Shown here: positions 1-12,525 of the stretch, one piece after another | Layout: every line of letters begins with the position of its first letter | How positions within the stretch are numbered: the first letter of the stretch is position 1 | Assembly (NCBI GenBank): GCA_963965975.1 | Contig: OZ014414.1 | Location: 3,261,501 to 3,325,500, forward strand | Reading direction: 5' to 3' | Length of the DNA stretch: 64,000 bases | Source: Xestospongia bergquistia | Taxonomy: Eukaryota; Porifera; Demospongiae; Haplosclerida; Petrosiidae | Notes under the pieces: generated by a model | Seen by the model: the letters and a program-made list of their open reading frames with translations, nothing else | Databases searched by the model: none | Told to the model about the DNA's origin: nothing | Program-made: the position numbers and the translations under genes

Positions 1-284
1 AGGCACAAATTCCTATTCGATGGTTTCTGCTTCAATTTAAGCTCCAAAAATCTTCTAAACCTAACATTGTAAGTCTGTCTAATTGTTTAGAGAATGGTAT
101 GACCTTACAAAGTAATGCTAATGATGTCCAAGCAGCTCTAAACTACTACCATACCTTCATCCACAACCACTTTTTAAGAAACTCTTTCATTTAATCAGTA
201 TATCAGTATATCCTTTGCTAGTGTTGTTGATTGCTTGGAGGAAGAAGGTATCCCTCTATATAGTCATGCTGCTCATGAAGAACT
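1..284 (+). pseudogene. COR-domain fragment of a Roc/COR host gene
   Basis: The reading contains IPIRWFLLQ, then SLSNCLENGM and AALNYYH, followed after a frameshift by SFASVVDCLEEEGI and SHAAHEEL. This parallels the intact COR exon at 48000-48340 almost residue for residue. COR is the dimerisation domain that follows Roc GTPase domains. The copy is cut on the left by the window edge and on the right by a gypsy LTR starting at 285. A frameshift near 165-190 breaks it internally. It belongs to the same tandem gene family as the loci at 1322 and 45110. Confidence 0.75.
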
Positions 285-514
285 TGTAATGTCCTGCTCA
301 CTCTATTAACTGACTAGAATTTATTATCATGAACAACTTAAATACAAGTAGAGCAAATGAGAACTAATTTACACATGAACAAAAGCTATACAAGAAAAGA
401 ACAATGTAACAATAACCAAGAATAAAAGGTATTAATAGGAAGTAATCAACACAAACCATAATTGCATAATCCTAAATTTACACTACTTAACACACTTAAG
501 GTTAGTTCACCACA
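285..514 (-). repeat. Gypsy LTR (230 bp)
   Basis: The plus-strand ends are TGTAATGTCC and TTCACCACA, so the repeat has the usual TG..CA termini. On the minus strand it directly follows the polypurine tract at 515-527. The left edge coincides with loss of COR homology. No matching second LTR is in the window. Confidence 0.6.
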
Positions 515-1163
515 TTCCTCCATCCTTAGCCAATACCAGGTATGAATCTTTTTGGTGAATGACGAATCCGAGTTGAACGACAAAGTTCACTGGCTGTGTT
601 ACTGTAGGTACTTGTTGAGTTTCCATTAGATCTGTTTCAGGTGAAGGGTCAATGGCTAAATCATCTTGTATATCATTAGGTGAATCACATGAATGAATTT
701 TTATGTAATCAAAGTGTCTTCTGGTAATACGATCATCATTCAATTTAATTACAGCAGTTTATGAACCTTCAAATCCAGTAATAGAACCAGGTAGCCATTT
801 ACGATGATGAATAAAATCTTTAACAAAAACTTGGTCATATAACTTAAACGTACGATCCTTATCATGTTGTTTCTTTTGTGTCATTTGTTTGTCCAATACC
901 CAAGAAGATGTGTCTGCTTGAAACAAGTCCAGATGACATCTGAGCTTTCTACCTATTAAAAGTTCAGCTGGTGATACACCAGTAATAGAGTGTGGAGTTA
1001 TCCTGTAATGATACAACAGTCGAGCAAGTCTAGTTTCAATATCACCATTTGTAATCTTTTCAATCCCTCTTTAAGAATTTGTACTCCACGTTCAGCTAAA
1101 CTATTGCTGGATGGGTGATAAGGTGCAGATCTTAAATGTTGTATACCATTCTTCTTCATGAGC
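285..1163 (-). mobile_element. Ty3/gypsy relic: one LTR plus integrase end
   Basis: On the minus strand the fragment reads integrase core end, integrase C-terminal region, polypurine tract, then one LTR. Recognisable pieces are YHYRITPHSITG and SPAELLIGRKL (1016-940), the post-core basic region, and an APYHPSSN-like stretch near 1130. The element is cut at about 1163, where sequence shared with the 63.1-63.3 kb intron begins. Gag, protease, RT and RNase H are missing. It interrupts a COR pseudogene. Confidence 0.75.
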
Positions 1164-1321
1164 TCCAGGAATGTTTACAAACAAATGCTCATAGGAGAGT
1201 TTATACATGACTTTATTTATACTTAACATGTCAGATAGTCCTATAAATGCTATCAAACAAGCAGTTTTCATTCACTTGTTTTGATTATTATTTTCAAGAA
1301 AGAGTGATTCTAATTTCTTTC

Positions 1322-2492
1322 TCAGGTGCTCATGAAACATACTGGCAAATCGTCCTTTTTAAACCTGCTTTTTAGTGAAGATCTTCCAGGTTGCCACAGC
1401 AGTACTTCAGTAATTGCAGCAAGAGAAGCAAGGATCATATCTGCCACTGTAAATGATGATTCTGTGTGGACAGAAATAGATCATGAATCTCTTAAAAAAT
1501 TAATTGCTCAAGGAGTTAAACACAGTATTCGACCTCTCAAACCAGATGTAGTAGAGAACCCTCGCTCATTAGAAAGGAAGCCAATAAACCAATCATTACA
1601 GGAATCAGTTGATCACCCAACAGATCAGCTAAAAGAAACATCAGACAGTGGTGACTTTGAATCATCAACAACTGCAGGATATGATCAAACATTTAATCAA
1701 TTTTTTTGTCAAAACTTACTATAACTCAGGAAATCATTGATGATATACCTAAAATAGAGATGTCTGAAGAACTTTATCAATCTCATTGGATATATGGTGT
1801 TGATACTGGTGGTCAGGCTGCTGTTTTAGACATTGCTCTGGTTTTTTACGATATCACTCTGTTAATATTCTTATTCATAAACTAACTGAGAGGCTTAATG
1901 ACAAGGCGAAGTTCTTTTTTAGTGTCCAGGGAAAGCGAATTGGAGAGCCCAAAGAAAAACAAATTACAAATTTACAGCTTCTTGAAGCTTCATTTTCTTT
2001 ATTATCATCAGTAGAATATCCAAAGTTACCAAACATTAAAGGAACAACGTATATAATATTAGGGACATTTCGGGATAAAATGTTGGTATAGTGAGAAATT
2101 GAGAAAGAAAAACTCCATTCTTAGGTCAACATTTAAAAAAATATAGTGAAGTCTTTATTAAACCCAGCCCTACTGGCAAAGAAATGATGTTTTCTGTCAA
2201 CACTACTGCCAGAGGTGCTATTGAGTTCAACTTGGCTGAAACGATTCGAAAAGAAATATGCAAGCATTATATTAAGGCTGAAATAACAATTCGTTGGTTC
2301 TTATTGCAACTAGAATTAGACAAATGTAAGAGGCCACCTAAATCAAAGTTTATAGTAGGTACAAAAGAATGCATTGATATTGGTGAAAGTTTAAGGAATG
2401 AAGGAAGAAATGGTTAAAGCGGCATTAATTTACTACCATGATCTCAAAAATCTTCTTGTATTTCCCTGAGGTCTTACCTAATGTTGTTTTTC
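1322..2492 (+). pseudogene. Broken Roc/COR GTPase exon
   Basis: After a splice acceptor (tttctttctcag) the exon keeps a degenerate P-loop (TGKSSFLNLLF), VWTEIDHESLKKLIAQGV, the G3-type motif DTGGQAA near 1800, a G4-like LGTFRDKM near 2065, a G5-like NTTARG (2200), and the start of COR (IRWFLLQLEL, YYHDL). It matches the exons at 45110 and 47286. Frame changes around 1725, 1840 and 2090 and a stop at 2415 break it. At 2493 it runs into the copia fragment of the tandem array, which replaces the middle of COR. The intron just upstream (1164-1321) resembles 63140-63270. Confidence 0.8.
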
Positions 2493-4980
2493 AAGTTAAT
2501 ATGACGTTTAAGGTTAGTAAACAGAAAAATTGTGTCATGAGACGTGTGTTGTATGTTCCTAAACTTACATGTAATTTGTTTTCAGTGAAGCAGTATTGAA
2601 GGGCAATACTGTTAGATTCACAGACATAAATTGTTTTATTAAGAATAGAAAAGGGAAGTTAATTGGCATGGGGTCATTGGTTGACAATAAGCTATACAAG
2701 CTAAACTGTAAACCCGTGGTGCAGGTACACGGTGTGCCTCATAAGCATTTGAAAAAGGTAACTCAGCCGATTTATGGCGTAGAAGACTTGGTCATTTAGG
2801 GAAACAGCAAATGAGAGAAGTAGCTTCTAAAGAGCTGGTAAAAGGAATGACCATTTCGAAGAATGATGAGCTATCATTTTGTGAATCATGCATTGAAGGC
2901 AAACTACACAGAAAAACGTTTGAGCGTGTTAGATGAATTCGCTCCACCAGAAAGTTACAATGCGTTCTCAGTGTCGTGTGTGGACCAATGCCCACTGAGT
3001 CCCTAGAACAGAAGAGATATTTCGTGTCATTCCTTGATGACTATTCGAGATTTTGTCAAATATTTTATGAGACACAAATCCAAAGTTTTACATAAGCTTA
3101 GAGTTTGAAGCTCTTGCTATGAATGAAAGTGGATTGAGCATTGGTGTACTTCGTACAGACAATTAAGGGGAATGTGTTTCTAAAGAATTTGAAGAATGTC
3201 TTAAGTCTAAAGGTATCAGACATGAGCTCACCGTCCCATATTCCCCTGCACAGAATGGAGTAGCAGAAAGACTAAATTGCACTTTGATGGAGTCAGCAAG
3301 AACCATGATTAGATTTGCAAGGTTACCTGATAGCTGTTGGGGTGAAGCTGTGGCTACAGCAGCTTACATTAGCAACAGAGTTTCCACCAGCGCATTTAAA
3401 GAAAGGGTATGCGAAATGATATCAAAGGAGACCAGACCTAAGTCATCTGAGGGTGTTTGGTTGTGTGGCTTATGCCCACATTCCAGACTGTCAAAGAAAC
3501 AAATTAGACAAAAAGGCTGAGAAGTTTAGATTTGTTGGTTATAGTCTCAACTCCAAAGGTTATAGGTTGATGAATGAGAAAACCACCAAATTTATGATAA
3601 GCAGAAATGTAGTCTTTAATGAAAATGATTTTTGGGTAAACAAAACTGAAGCAGAGACAATCATCCCAACTGTGGTTAATGTTCAAGTAGACTCTGATGA
3701 GAATGACACTCAACCTAATAGGCCAGTGGGAGAGATACATCAGTTGATTAGGCAGAGACATCCTCCAGTTAGGTTTGGAACGGATGAATATGTCGAAGCT
3801 GCAATAGTGAATGAAGTGGTAACACCTGAAAGTATAAAAGAAGCATTCGCCACTGAAAATTGGTGTGCAGCAGCTAATGCAGAGTATGAATCCCTAATGG
3901 TGAATGATACTTGGGAACTGGTCGATCTACCAGAAGGTTGAAAGCCAATAGAATGTAAATGGATTTTTTAAAGTTAAGAGAGGAAGTGATGGTGACATCA
4001 AGAGATATAAAGCTCATTTGGTGGCAAAGGGATCTACTCAAAAGTATGGAATTGATTATGAAGAAACCTTTGCACCAGTGGTACGTTATTCCTCGATTCG
4101 AACCTGTTGGCATATGCTATACAGAATGATATGCTATTACATCAGATGGATGTTGTGACGGCATTTCTCAATGGAACACTTGAAGAAGATATATACATGC
4201 AACAACTGGCAGGATATGTCCAACCAGGAAAAGAAAAGATGGTTTGCAAGTTAAATAAATTGTTGTATGTGCTAAAACAATCTCCCATGTGGTGGAACAA
4301 GGAATTCAAAGAACATATGAAATCAGCTAACTTTAAGCAGAGTTCTGCAGATCCGTGCATCTTTACTAAGACAGAAGAATCTGGAGAGATTATAATAGTT
4401 ACTGTATATGTAGATGATCTGATAATTACTGCCAAGATGAATGAGAAGATGAACGAAGTAAAGAGAAATCTAACATCGAGATTCAAAATGAAAGACTTAG
4501 GAAAATTGCATCACTGTCTTAGGATAACAGTTGAGTATGATGAGAGCAGGAGGTGCTTGTGGTTACATCAGAAGTCATATATCTCAGCAATGTTAGAAAA
4601 GTTTGGATTGTCACAAGCTAAGGCGGTATCAACACCTGCTAATCTTAATGAGAAGCTCAAAAAGGATGATGGAACCAGCAAATTGGTGGATCCTACACTG
4701 TACCAGTCTATGGTTGGAAGTCTCTTATATGCAGCTATAACCACTTGTCCCAACATTTCACAAGCAGTGGGAGCAGCATCAAAGTATTGCTCAAATCCAA
4801 GTGAAGCTCACCTAACAGCGGTAAAGAGGATCTTAAGATACTTAAAGAAGACCATTAACTTAGGACTGAAATATGAGAAATTAGAAAGTAGTACTCTAGT
4901 AGGATACTCAGATGCAGATTGGGCGGGTGACTTCGATGATCATCACTCTACAAGTGGTAATCTAGTTTTACTTGCTGCAT
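2493..4980 (+). mobile_element. Ty1/copia pol fragment, unit 1
   Basis: Domains in order are: GAG-pre-integrase region (2596-2799); integrase zinc finger and core, interrupted by stops (2800-3300); integrase end with PYSPAQNGVAERLN (3236-3280) and the following block (3284-3941); RT (about 3940-4500) with the active-site motif YVDDLIITA at 4408; and RNase H starting GYSDADWAGD (4900). The sequence stops within RNase H. No gag, protease or LTR is present. Stops and frameshifts fall at 2797, near 2935, 3520, 3940 and 3970, so it is inactive. Both ends abut host COR sequence. Confidence 0.9.
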
Positions 4981-5394
4981 ACACCTCAAGGTGTCTTTCC
5001 TGCATTAGTTGTCAACCTTCTATGTTGTAATGATTCACCAAAGTTTCAACTTCTATGTCCTTCAGATTCTGCTCCTTGTTATCGCAATGCTATTGCTTTA
5101 CACACTGATTATGGTGACATTCTTTTAGTTGATGGGATTTACTGGATAGCAATATACAGTACTGATCCAAAGATGCAGTGCAAACCTGTCTGTAATGGCA
5201 TCCGTGAAGTCATTTCAAATTCCATTATAAGGCTGAACCTAACAATCTTAAAGAATACCTTTAATACTGTAAGATATGTACTAACAAATATTCAAAACAT
5301 TTCTGCAATGATTATAATGACCACAAAATGATTACTTGTTGTGACAACCGCAAAACTATGTCTTTCAATAAATCACGACAACTGCCTTGGTTTT
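4981..5394 (+). pseudogene. COR tail exon end, unit 1
   Basis: QGVFPALVVNLL, YRNAIALHTDYGDILLVDG and GIREVI match the intact COR exon at 48600-48830. After a frameshift near 5285 the Cys-rich tail is readable as HFCNDYNDHK and ITCCDN, parallel to RHFC and HLVCC in the intact copy. A splice donor (TTTT|GTAAGT) follows at 5395, at the place equivalent to 49022. The join to copia at about 4980 lacks roughly 120 codons of COR. Confidence 0.8.
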
Positions 5395-5506
5395 GTAAGT
5401 AAGGTGAGGTTCAAGGAATTATAATATACATTCATAGTATTTTTTGTTTTTTGTGTAAGCATGTAAAAGGTATCACTGTAAATTGTTGACCATATTTTTA
5501 AAATAT

Positions 5507-7994
5507 AAGTTAATATGACGTTTAAGGTTAGTAAACAGAAAAATTGTGTCATGAGACGTGTGTTGTATGTTCCTAAACTTACATGTAATTTGTTTTCAGT
5601 GAAGCAGTATTGAAGGGCAATACTGTTAGATTCACAGACATAAATTGTTTTATTAAGAATAGAAAAGGGAAGTTAATTGGCATGGGGTCATTGGTTGACA
5701 ATAAGCTATACAAGCTAAACTGTAAACCCGTGGTGCAGGTACACGGTGTGCCTCATAAGCATTTGAAAAAGGTAACTCAGCCGATTTATGGCGTAGAAGA
5801 CTTGGTCATTTAGGGAAACAGCAAATGAGAGAAGTAGCTTCTAAAGAGCTGGTAAAAGGAATGACCATTTCGAAGAATGATGAGCTATCATTTTGTGAAT
5901 CATGCATTGAAGGCAAACTACACAGAAAAACGTTTGAGCGTGTTAGATGAATTCGCTCCACCAGAAAGTTACAATGCGTTCTCAGTGTCGTGTGTGGACC
6001 AATGCCCACTGAGTCCCTAGAACAGAAGAGATATTTCGTGTCATTCCTTGATGACTATTCGAGATTTTGTCAAATATTTTATGAGACACAAATCCAAAGT
6101 TTTACATAAGCTTAGAGTTTGAAGCTCTTGCTATGAATGAAAGTGGATTGAGCATTGGTGTACTTCGTACAGACAATTAAGGGGAATGTGTTTCTAAAGA
6201 ATTTGAAGAATGTCTTAAGTCTAAAGGTATCAGACATGAGCTCACCGTCCCATATTCCCCTGCACAGAATGGAGTAGCAGAAAGACTAAATTGCACTTTG
6301 ATGGAGTCAGCAAGAACCATGATTAGATTTGCAAGGTTACCTGATAGCTGTTGGGGTGAAGCTGTGGCTACAGCAGCTTACATTAGCAACAGAGTTTCCA
6401 CCAGCGCATTTAAAGAAAGGGTATGCGAAATGATATCAAAGGAGACCAGACCTAAGTCATCTGAGGGTGTTTGGTTGTGTGGCTTATGCCCACATTCCAG
6501 ACTGTCAAAGAAACAAATTAGACAAAAAGGCTGAGAAGTTTAGATTTGTTGGTTATAGTCTCAACTCCAAAGGTTATAGGTTGATGAATGAGAAAACCAC
6601 CAAATTTATGATAAGCAGAAATGTAGTCTTTAATGAAAATGATTTTTGGGTAAACAAAACTGAAGCAGAGACAATCATCCCAACTGTGGTTAATGTTCAA
6701 GTAGACTCTGATGAGAATGACACTCAACCTAATAGGCCAGTGGGAGAGATACATCAGTTGATTAGGCAGAGACATCCTCCAGTTAGGTTTGGAACGGATG
6801 AATATGTCGAAGCTGCAATAGTGAATGAAGTGGTAACACCTGAAAGTATAAAAGAAGCATTCGCCACTGAAAATTGGTGTGCAGCAGCTAATGCAGAGTA
6901 TGAATCCCTAATGGTGAATGATACTTGGGAACTGGTCGATCTACCAGAAGGTTGAAAGCCAATAGAATGTAAATGGATTTTTTAAAGTTAAGAGAGGAAG
7001 TGATGGTGACATCAAGAGATATAAAGCTCATTTGGTGGCAAAGGGATCTACTCAAAAGTATGGAATTGATTATGAAGAAACCTTTGCACCAGTGGTACGT
7101 TATTCCTCGATTCGAACCTGTTGGCATATGCTATACAGAATGATATGCTATTACATCAGATGGATGTTGTGACGGCATTTCTCAATGGAACACTTGAAGA
7201 AGATATATACATGCAACAACTGGCAGGATATGTCCAACCAGGAAAAGAAAAGATGGTTTGCAAGTTAAATAAATTGTTGTATGTGCTAAAACAATCTCCC
7301 ATGTGGTGGAACAAGGAATTCAAAGAACATATGAAATCAGCTAACTTTAAGCAGAGTTCTGCAGATCCGTGCATCTTTACTAAGACAGAAGAATCTGGAG
7401 AGATTATAATAGTTACTGTATATGTAGATGATCTGATAATTACTGCCAAGATGAATGAGAAGATGAACGAAGTAAAGAGAAATCTAACATCGAGATTCAA
7501 AATGAAAGACTTAGGAAAATTGCATCACTGTCTTAGGATAACAGTTGAGTATGATGAGAGCAGGAGGTGCTTGTGGTTACATCAGAAGTCATATATCTCA
7601 GCAATGTTAGAAAAGTTTGGATTGTCACAAGCTAAGGCGGTATCAACACCTGCTAATCTTAATGAGAAGCTCAAAAAGGATGATGGAACCAGCAAATTGG
7701 TGGATCCTACACTGTACCAGTCTATGGTTGGAAGTCTCTTATATGCAGCTATAACCACTTGTCCCAACATTTCACAAGCAGTGGGAGCAGCATCAAAGTA
7801 TTGCTCAAATCCAAGTGAAGCTCACCTAACAGCGGTAAAGAGGATCTTAAGATACTTAAAGAAGACCATTAACTTAGGACTGAAATATGAGAAATTAGAA
7901 AGTAGTACTCTAGTAGGATACTCAGATGCAGATTGGGCGGGTGACTTCGATGATCATCACTCTACAAGTGGTAATCTAGTTTTACTTGCTGCAT
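5507..7994 (+). mobile_element. Ty1/copia pol fragment, unit 2
   Basis: This has the same domain order, stops and truncation points as unit 1, shifted by 3014 bp. RT YVDD is at about 7422 and RNase H DADWAGD at about 7927. I saw no difference from unit 1. Confidence 0.9.
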
Positions 7995-8408
7995 ACACCT
8001 CAAGGTGTCTTTCCTGCATTAGTTGTCAACCTTCTATGTTGTAATGATTCACCAAAGTTTCAACTTCTATGTCCTTCAGATTCTGCTCCTTGTTATCGCA
8101 ATGCTATTGCTTTACACACTGATTATGGTGACATTCTTTTAGTTGATGGGATTTACTGGATAGCAATATACAGTACTGATCCAAAGATGCAGTGCAAACC
8201 TGTCTGTAATGGCATCCGTGAAGTCATTTCAAATTCCATTATAAGGCTGAACCTAACAATCTTAAAGAATACCTTTAATACTGTAAGATATGTACTAACA
8301 AATATTCAAAACATTTCTGCAATGATTATAATGACCACAAAATGATTACTTGTTGTGACAACCGCAAAACTATGTCTTTCAATAAATCACGACAACTGCC
8401 TTGGTTTT
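7995..8408 (+). pseudogene. COR tail exon end, unit 2
   Basis: This matches the segment at 4981-5394 and includes the conserved donor at 8409. The repeated identical breaks show that the decay came before the amplification. Confidence 0.8.
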
Positions 8409-8520
8409 GTAAGTAAGGTGAGGTTCAAGGAATTATAATATACATTCATAGTATTTTTTGTTTTTTGTGTAAGCATGTAAAAGGTATCACTGTAAATTGT
8501 TGACCATATTTTTAAAATAT

Positions 8521-11008
8521 AAGTTAATATGACGTTTAAGGTTAGTAAACAGAAAAATTGTGTCATGAGACGTGTGTTGTATGTTCCTAAACTTACATGT
8601 AATTTGTTTTCAGTGAAGCAGTATTGAAGGGCAATACTGTTAGATTCACAGACATAAATTGTTTTATTAAGAATAGAAAAGGGAAGTTAATTGGCATGGG
8701 GTCATTGGTTGACAATAAGCTATACAAGCTAAACTGTAAACCCGTGGTGCAGGTACACGGTGTGCCTCATAAGCATTTGAAAAAGGTAACTCAGCCGATT
8801 TATGGCGTAGAAGACTTGGTCATTTAGGGAAACAGCAAATGAGAGAAGTAGCTTCTAAAGAGCTGGTAAAAGGAATGACCATTTCGAAGAATGATGAGCT
8901 ATCATTTTGTGAATCATGCATTGAAGGCAAACTACACAGAAAAACGTTTGAGCGTGTTAGATGAATTCGCTCCACCAGAAAGTTACAATGCGTTCTCAGT
9001 GTCGTGTGTGGACCAATGCCCACTGAGTCCCTAGAACAGAAGAGATATTTCGTGTCATTCCTTGATGACTATTCGAGATTTTGTCAAATATTTTATGAGA
9101 CACAAATCCAAAGTTTTACATAAGCTTAGAGTTTGAAGCTCTTGCTATGAATGAAAGTGGATTGAGCATTGGTGTACTTCGTACAGACAATTAAGGGGAA
9201 TGTGTTTCTAAAGAATTTGAAGAATGTCTTAAGTCTAAAGGTATCAGACATGAGCTCACCGTCCCATATTCCCCTGCACAGAATGGAGTAGCAGAAAGAC
9301 TAAATTGCACTTTGATGGAGTCAGCAAGAACCATGATTAGATTTGCAAGGTTACCTGATAGCTGTTGGGGTGAAGCTGTGGCTACAGCAGCTTACATTAG
9401 CAACAGAGTTTCCACCAGCGCATTTAAAGAAAGGGTATGCGAAATGATATCAAAGGAGACCAGACCTAAGTCATCTGAGGGTGTTTGGTTGTGTGGCTTA
9501 TGCCCACATTCCAGACTGTCAAAGAAACAAATTAGACAAAAAGGCTGAGAAGTTTAGATTTGTTGGTTATAGTCTCAACTCCAAAGGTTATAGGTTGATG
9601 AATGAGAAAACCACCAAATTTATGATAAGCAGAAATGTAGTCTTTAATGAAAATGATTTTTGGGTAAACAAAACTGAAGCAGAGACAATCATCCCAACTG
9701 TGGTTAATGTTCAAGTAGACTCTGATGAGAATGACACTCAACCTAATAGGCCAGTGGGAGAGATACATCAGTTGATTAGGCAGAGACATCCTCCAGTTAG
9801 GTTTGGAACGGATGAATATGTCGAAGCTGCAATAGTGAATGAAGTGGTAACACCTGAAAGTATAAAAGAAGCATTCGCCACTGAAAATTGGTGTGCAGCA
9901 GCTAATGCAGAGTATGAATCCCTAATGGTGAATGATACTTGGGAACTGGTCGATCTACCAGAAGGTTGAAAGCCAATAGAATGTAAATGGATTTTTTAAA
10001 GTTAAGAGAGGAAGTGATGGTGACATCAAGAGATATAAAGCTCATTTGGTGGCAAAGGGATCTACTCAAAAGTATGGAATTGATTATGAAGAAACCTTTG
10101 CACCAGTGGTACGTTATTCCTCGATTCGAACCTGTTGGCATATGCTATACAGAATGATATGCTATTACATCAGATGGATGTTGTGACGGCATTTCTCAAT
10201 GGAACACTTGAAGAAGATATATACATGCAACAACTGGCAGGATATGTCCAACCAGGAAAAGAAAAGATGGTTTGCAAGTTAAATAAATTGTTGTATGTGC
10301 TAAAACAATCTCCCATGTGGTGGAACAAGGAATTCAAAGAACATATGAAATCAGCTAACTTTAAGCAGAGTTCTGCAGATCCGTGCATCTTTACTAAGAC
10401 AGAAGAATCTGGAGAGATTATAATAGTTACTGTATATGTAGATGATCTGATAATTACTGCCAAGATGAATGAGAAGATGAACGAAGTAAAGAGAAATCTA
10501 ACATCGAGATTCAAAATGAAAGACTTAGGAAAATTGCATCACTGTCTTAGGATAACAGTTGAGTATGATGAGAGCAGGAGGTGCTTGTGGTTACATCAGA
10601 AGTCATATATCTCAGCAATGTTAGAAAAGTTTGGATTGTCACAAGCTAAGGCGGTATCAACACCTGCTAATCTTAATGAGAAGCTCAAAAAGGATGATGG
10701 AACCAGCAAATTGGTGGATCCTACACTGTACCAGTCTATGGTTGGAAGTCTCTTATATGCAGCTATAACCACTTGTCCCAACATTTCACAAGCAGTGGGA
10801 GCAGCATCAAAGTATTGCTCAAATCCAAGTGAAGCTCACCTAACAGCGGTAAAGAGGATCTTAAGATACTTAAAGAAGACCATTAACTTAGGACTGAAAT
10901 ATGAGAAATTAGAAAGTAGTACTCTAGTAGGATACTCAGATGCAGATTGGGCGGGTGACTTCGATGATCATCACTCTACAAGTGGTAATCTAGTTTTACT
11001 TGCTGCAT
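8521..11008 (+). mobile_element. Ty1/copia pol fragment, unit 3
   Basis: This has the same content as units 1 and 2. The RT active site is at about 10436 and RNase H at about 10941. It ends in host COR sequence like the other units. Confidence 0.9.
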
Positions 11009-11422
11009 ACACCTCAAGGTGTCTTTCCTGCATTAGTTGTCAACCTTCTATGTTGTAATGATTCACCAAAGTTTCAACTTCTATGTCCTTCAGATTCTGC
11101 TCCTTGTTATCGCAATGCTATTGCTTTACACACTGATTATGGTGACATTCTTTTAGTTGATGGGATTTACTGGATAGCAATATACAGTACTGATCCAAAG
11201 ATGCAGTGCAAACCTGTCTGTAATGGCATCCGTGAAGTCATTTCAAATTCCATTATAAGGCTGAACCTAACAATCTTAAAGAATACCTTTAATACTGTAA
11301 GATATGTACTAACAAATATTCAAAACATTTCTGCAATGTTTATAATGACCACAAAATGATTACTTGTTGTGACAACCGCAAAACTATGTCTTTCAATAAA
11401 TCACGACAACTGCCTTGGTTTT
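11009..11422 (+). pseudogene. COR tail exon end, unit 3
   Basis: This matches the other tails except for one A to T change near 11338, which changes Ile to Phe in the open frame. It is followed by unique flanking sequence from 11541, so this unit carries the original right-hand junction. Confidence 0.8.
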
Positions 11423-11599
11423 GTAAGTAAGGTGAGGTTCAAGGAATTATAATATACATTCATAGTATTTTTTGTTTTTTGTGTAAGCATGTAAAAGGTA
11501 TCACTGTAAATTGTTGACCATATTTTTAAAATATAAGTTAAGAGGTGTTGTTTTGAAGAAAGTCATCTTTCTCTTCTTTGCTTTTATCAAGCATTTAAG

Positions 11600-11687
11600 G
11601 TGTACCATTATCAAATACCAAATAATAAATCAGATAAAAAACCTTTTCATCTTTTGTATGTCATACTCTTTAATGACAATGAAGCAG
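11600..11687 (+). CDS. Possible internal exon, unknown product
   Basis: A stretch open in one frame (YHYQIPNNKSDKKPFH, then LYVILFNDNEA) lies between an acceptor (catttaag) and a donor (GAAGCAG|GTGAAA). It is phase 0 in and phase 1 out. It follows the COR tail by about 180 bp and could be a downstream exon of that pseudogene. No family is recognised and coding status is uncertain. Confidence 0.25.
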
Positions 11688-12346
11688 GTGAAAAACTGTC
11701 TGTACATATTGACCATACTGTAAAATTGATATTGAATTGGAGATATGCATGGTCTCAAAGTACATGGCAATTTATCGATTTTATTCTTTCTCTTCTGCTT
11801 GGATATTTACTGATGTGATCATTTGTCTTGTCTAAACACACTAAACATTCCTTTGAGTGTATTTTCAGGTTGCCAATGACAGAGTTAGGTTTTACCTAAA
11901 ACCTACTTGCAATTCAATTTGTATTTAATTGTTTTCAAATGGCTTGTGGTTGTCTCTGATGTAAAAATTATTTTCCAAAAATGTATGCAACATCAATACC
12001 TTTCCATTTAATCCTTTTCACTTTTTTCCATTAACACCAACAATGGTTAAATAGGACTTAAATATTGGGAGATTTGCCACATCCAACTAACAAGGAATTA
12101 AAGCAAATTATTCCCCTCTAAATGTTTGGTTAATCATAAAAGCAAACAAGCAAATAGTTCTGCGGCTAATAAAATCTATGATAATTATAAAGATATATAA
12201 CAATAGAATGTACGTGTTATAGATGATCTGTGTGTTTGTTAGGTCAATATAATGTCATTACAAATGATTACATGTTTATGTTGCATATTATTATTTTTAT
12301 TTTTTTGGAATAAACATTACCTACTTGTTCTTATATTTTCCTGTAG

Positions 12347-12525
12347 ATACACCTCTTGAAAATTCTTGTTTTTCTAGTCAAAATACTGAACTAGTTGGTA
12401 TGTCAATAACACCACTCACATTGTTCCAATTTTCTCATACATCATTAAAAAATGGAGCAAAGGAACATGATATAGTAAATTCCATACAAGGTGCATGTCT
12501 ATTGTTTGATCCAGTAGTATATTGA
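12347..12525 (+). CDS. Possible terminal exon, unknown product
   Basis: An acceptor (atattttcctgtag) precedes a frame that is open in phase 1, like most host exons here. It encodes about 59 residues (DTPLENSCFSSQNTEL at the start, LLFDPVVY at the end) and then a stop. There is no recognisable domain. It could be the last exon of the Roc/COR pseudogene left of it, or chance. Confidence 0.3.

Larger units (their letters stand above)
2493..11534 (+). repeat. Three tandem copies of a 3014-bp copia/COR chimera
   Basis: Three head-to-tail units occupy 2493-5506, 5507-8520 and 8521-11534, and the start of a fourth is seen only as the shared hexamer AAGTTA at 11535-11540. Every reading frame recurs at exactly +3014. 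The only difference noticed is A to T in the third unit (about 11338, ATGATT versus ATGTTT). Each unit joins an LTR-less copia pol fragment to the tail of a host COR exon. Such identity means very recent amplification, strong homogenisation, or an assembly duplication. Confidence 0.95.

Noticed and set aside
4142..4486. Minus-strand open frame of 114 codons, repeated at 7156 and 10170
   Set aside because: It is the shadow of the copia RT on the plus strand and shows no domain of its own.
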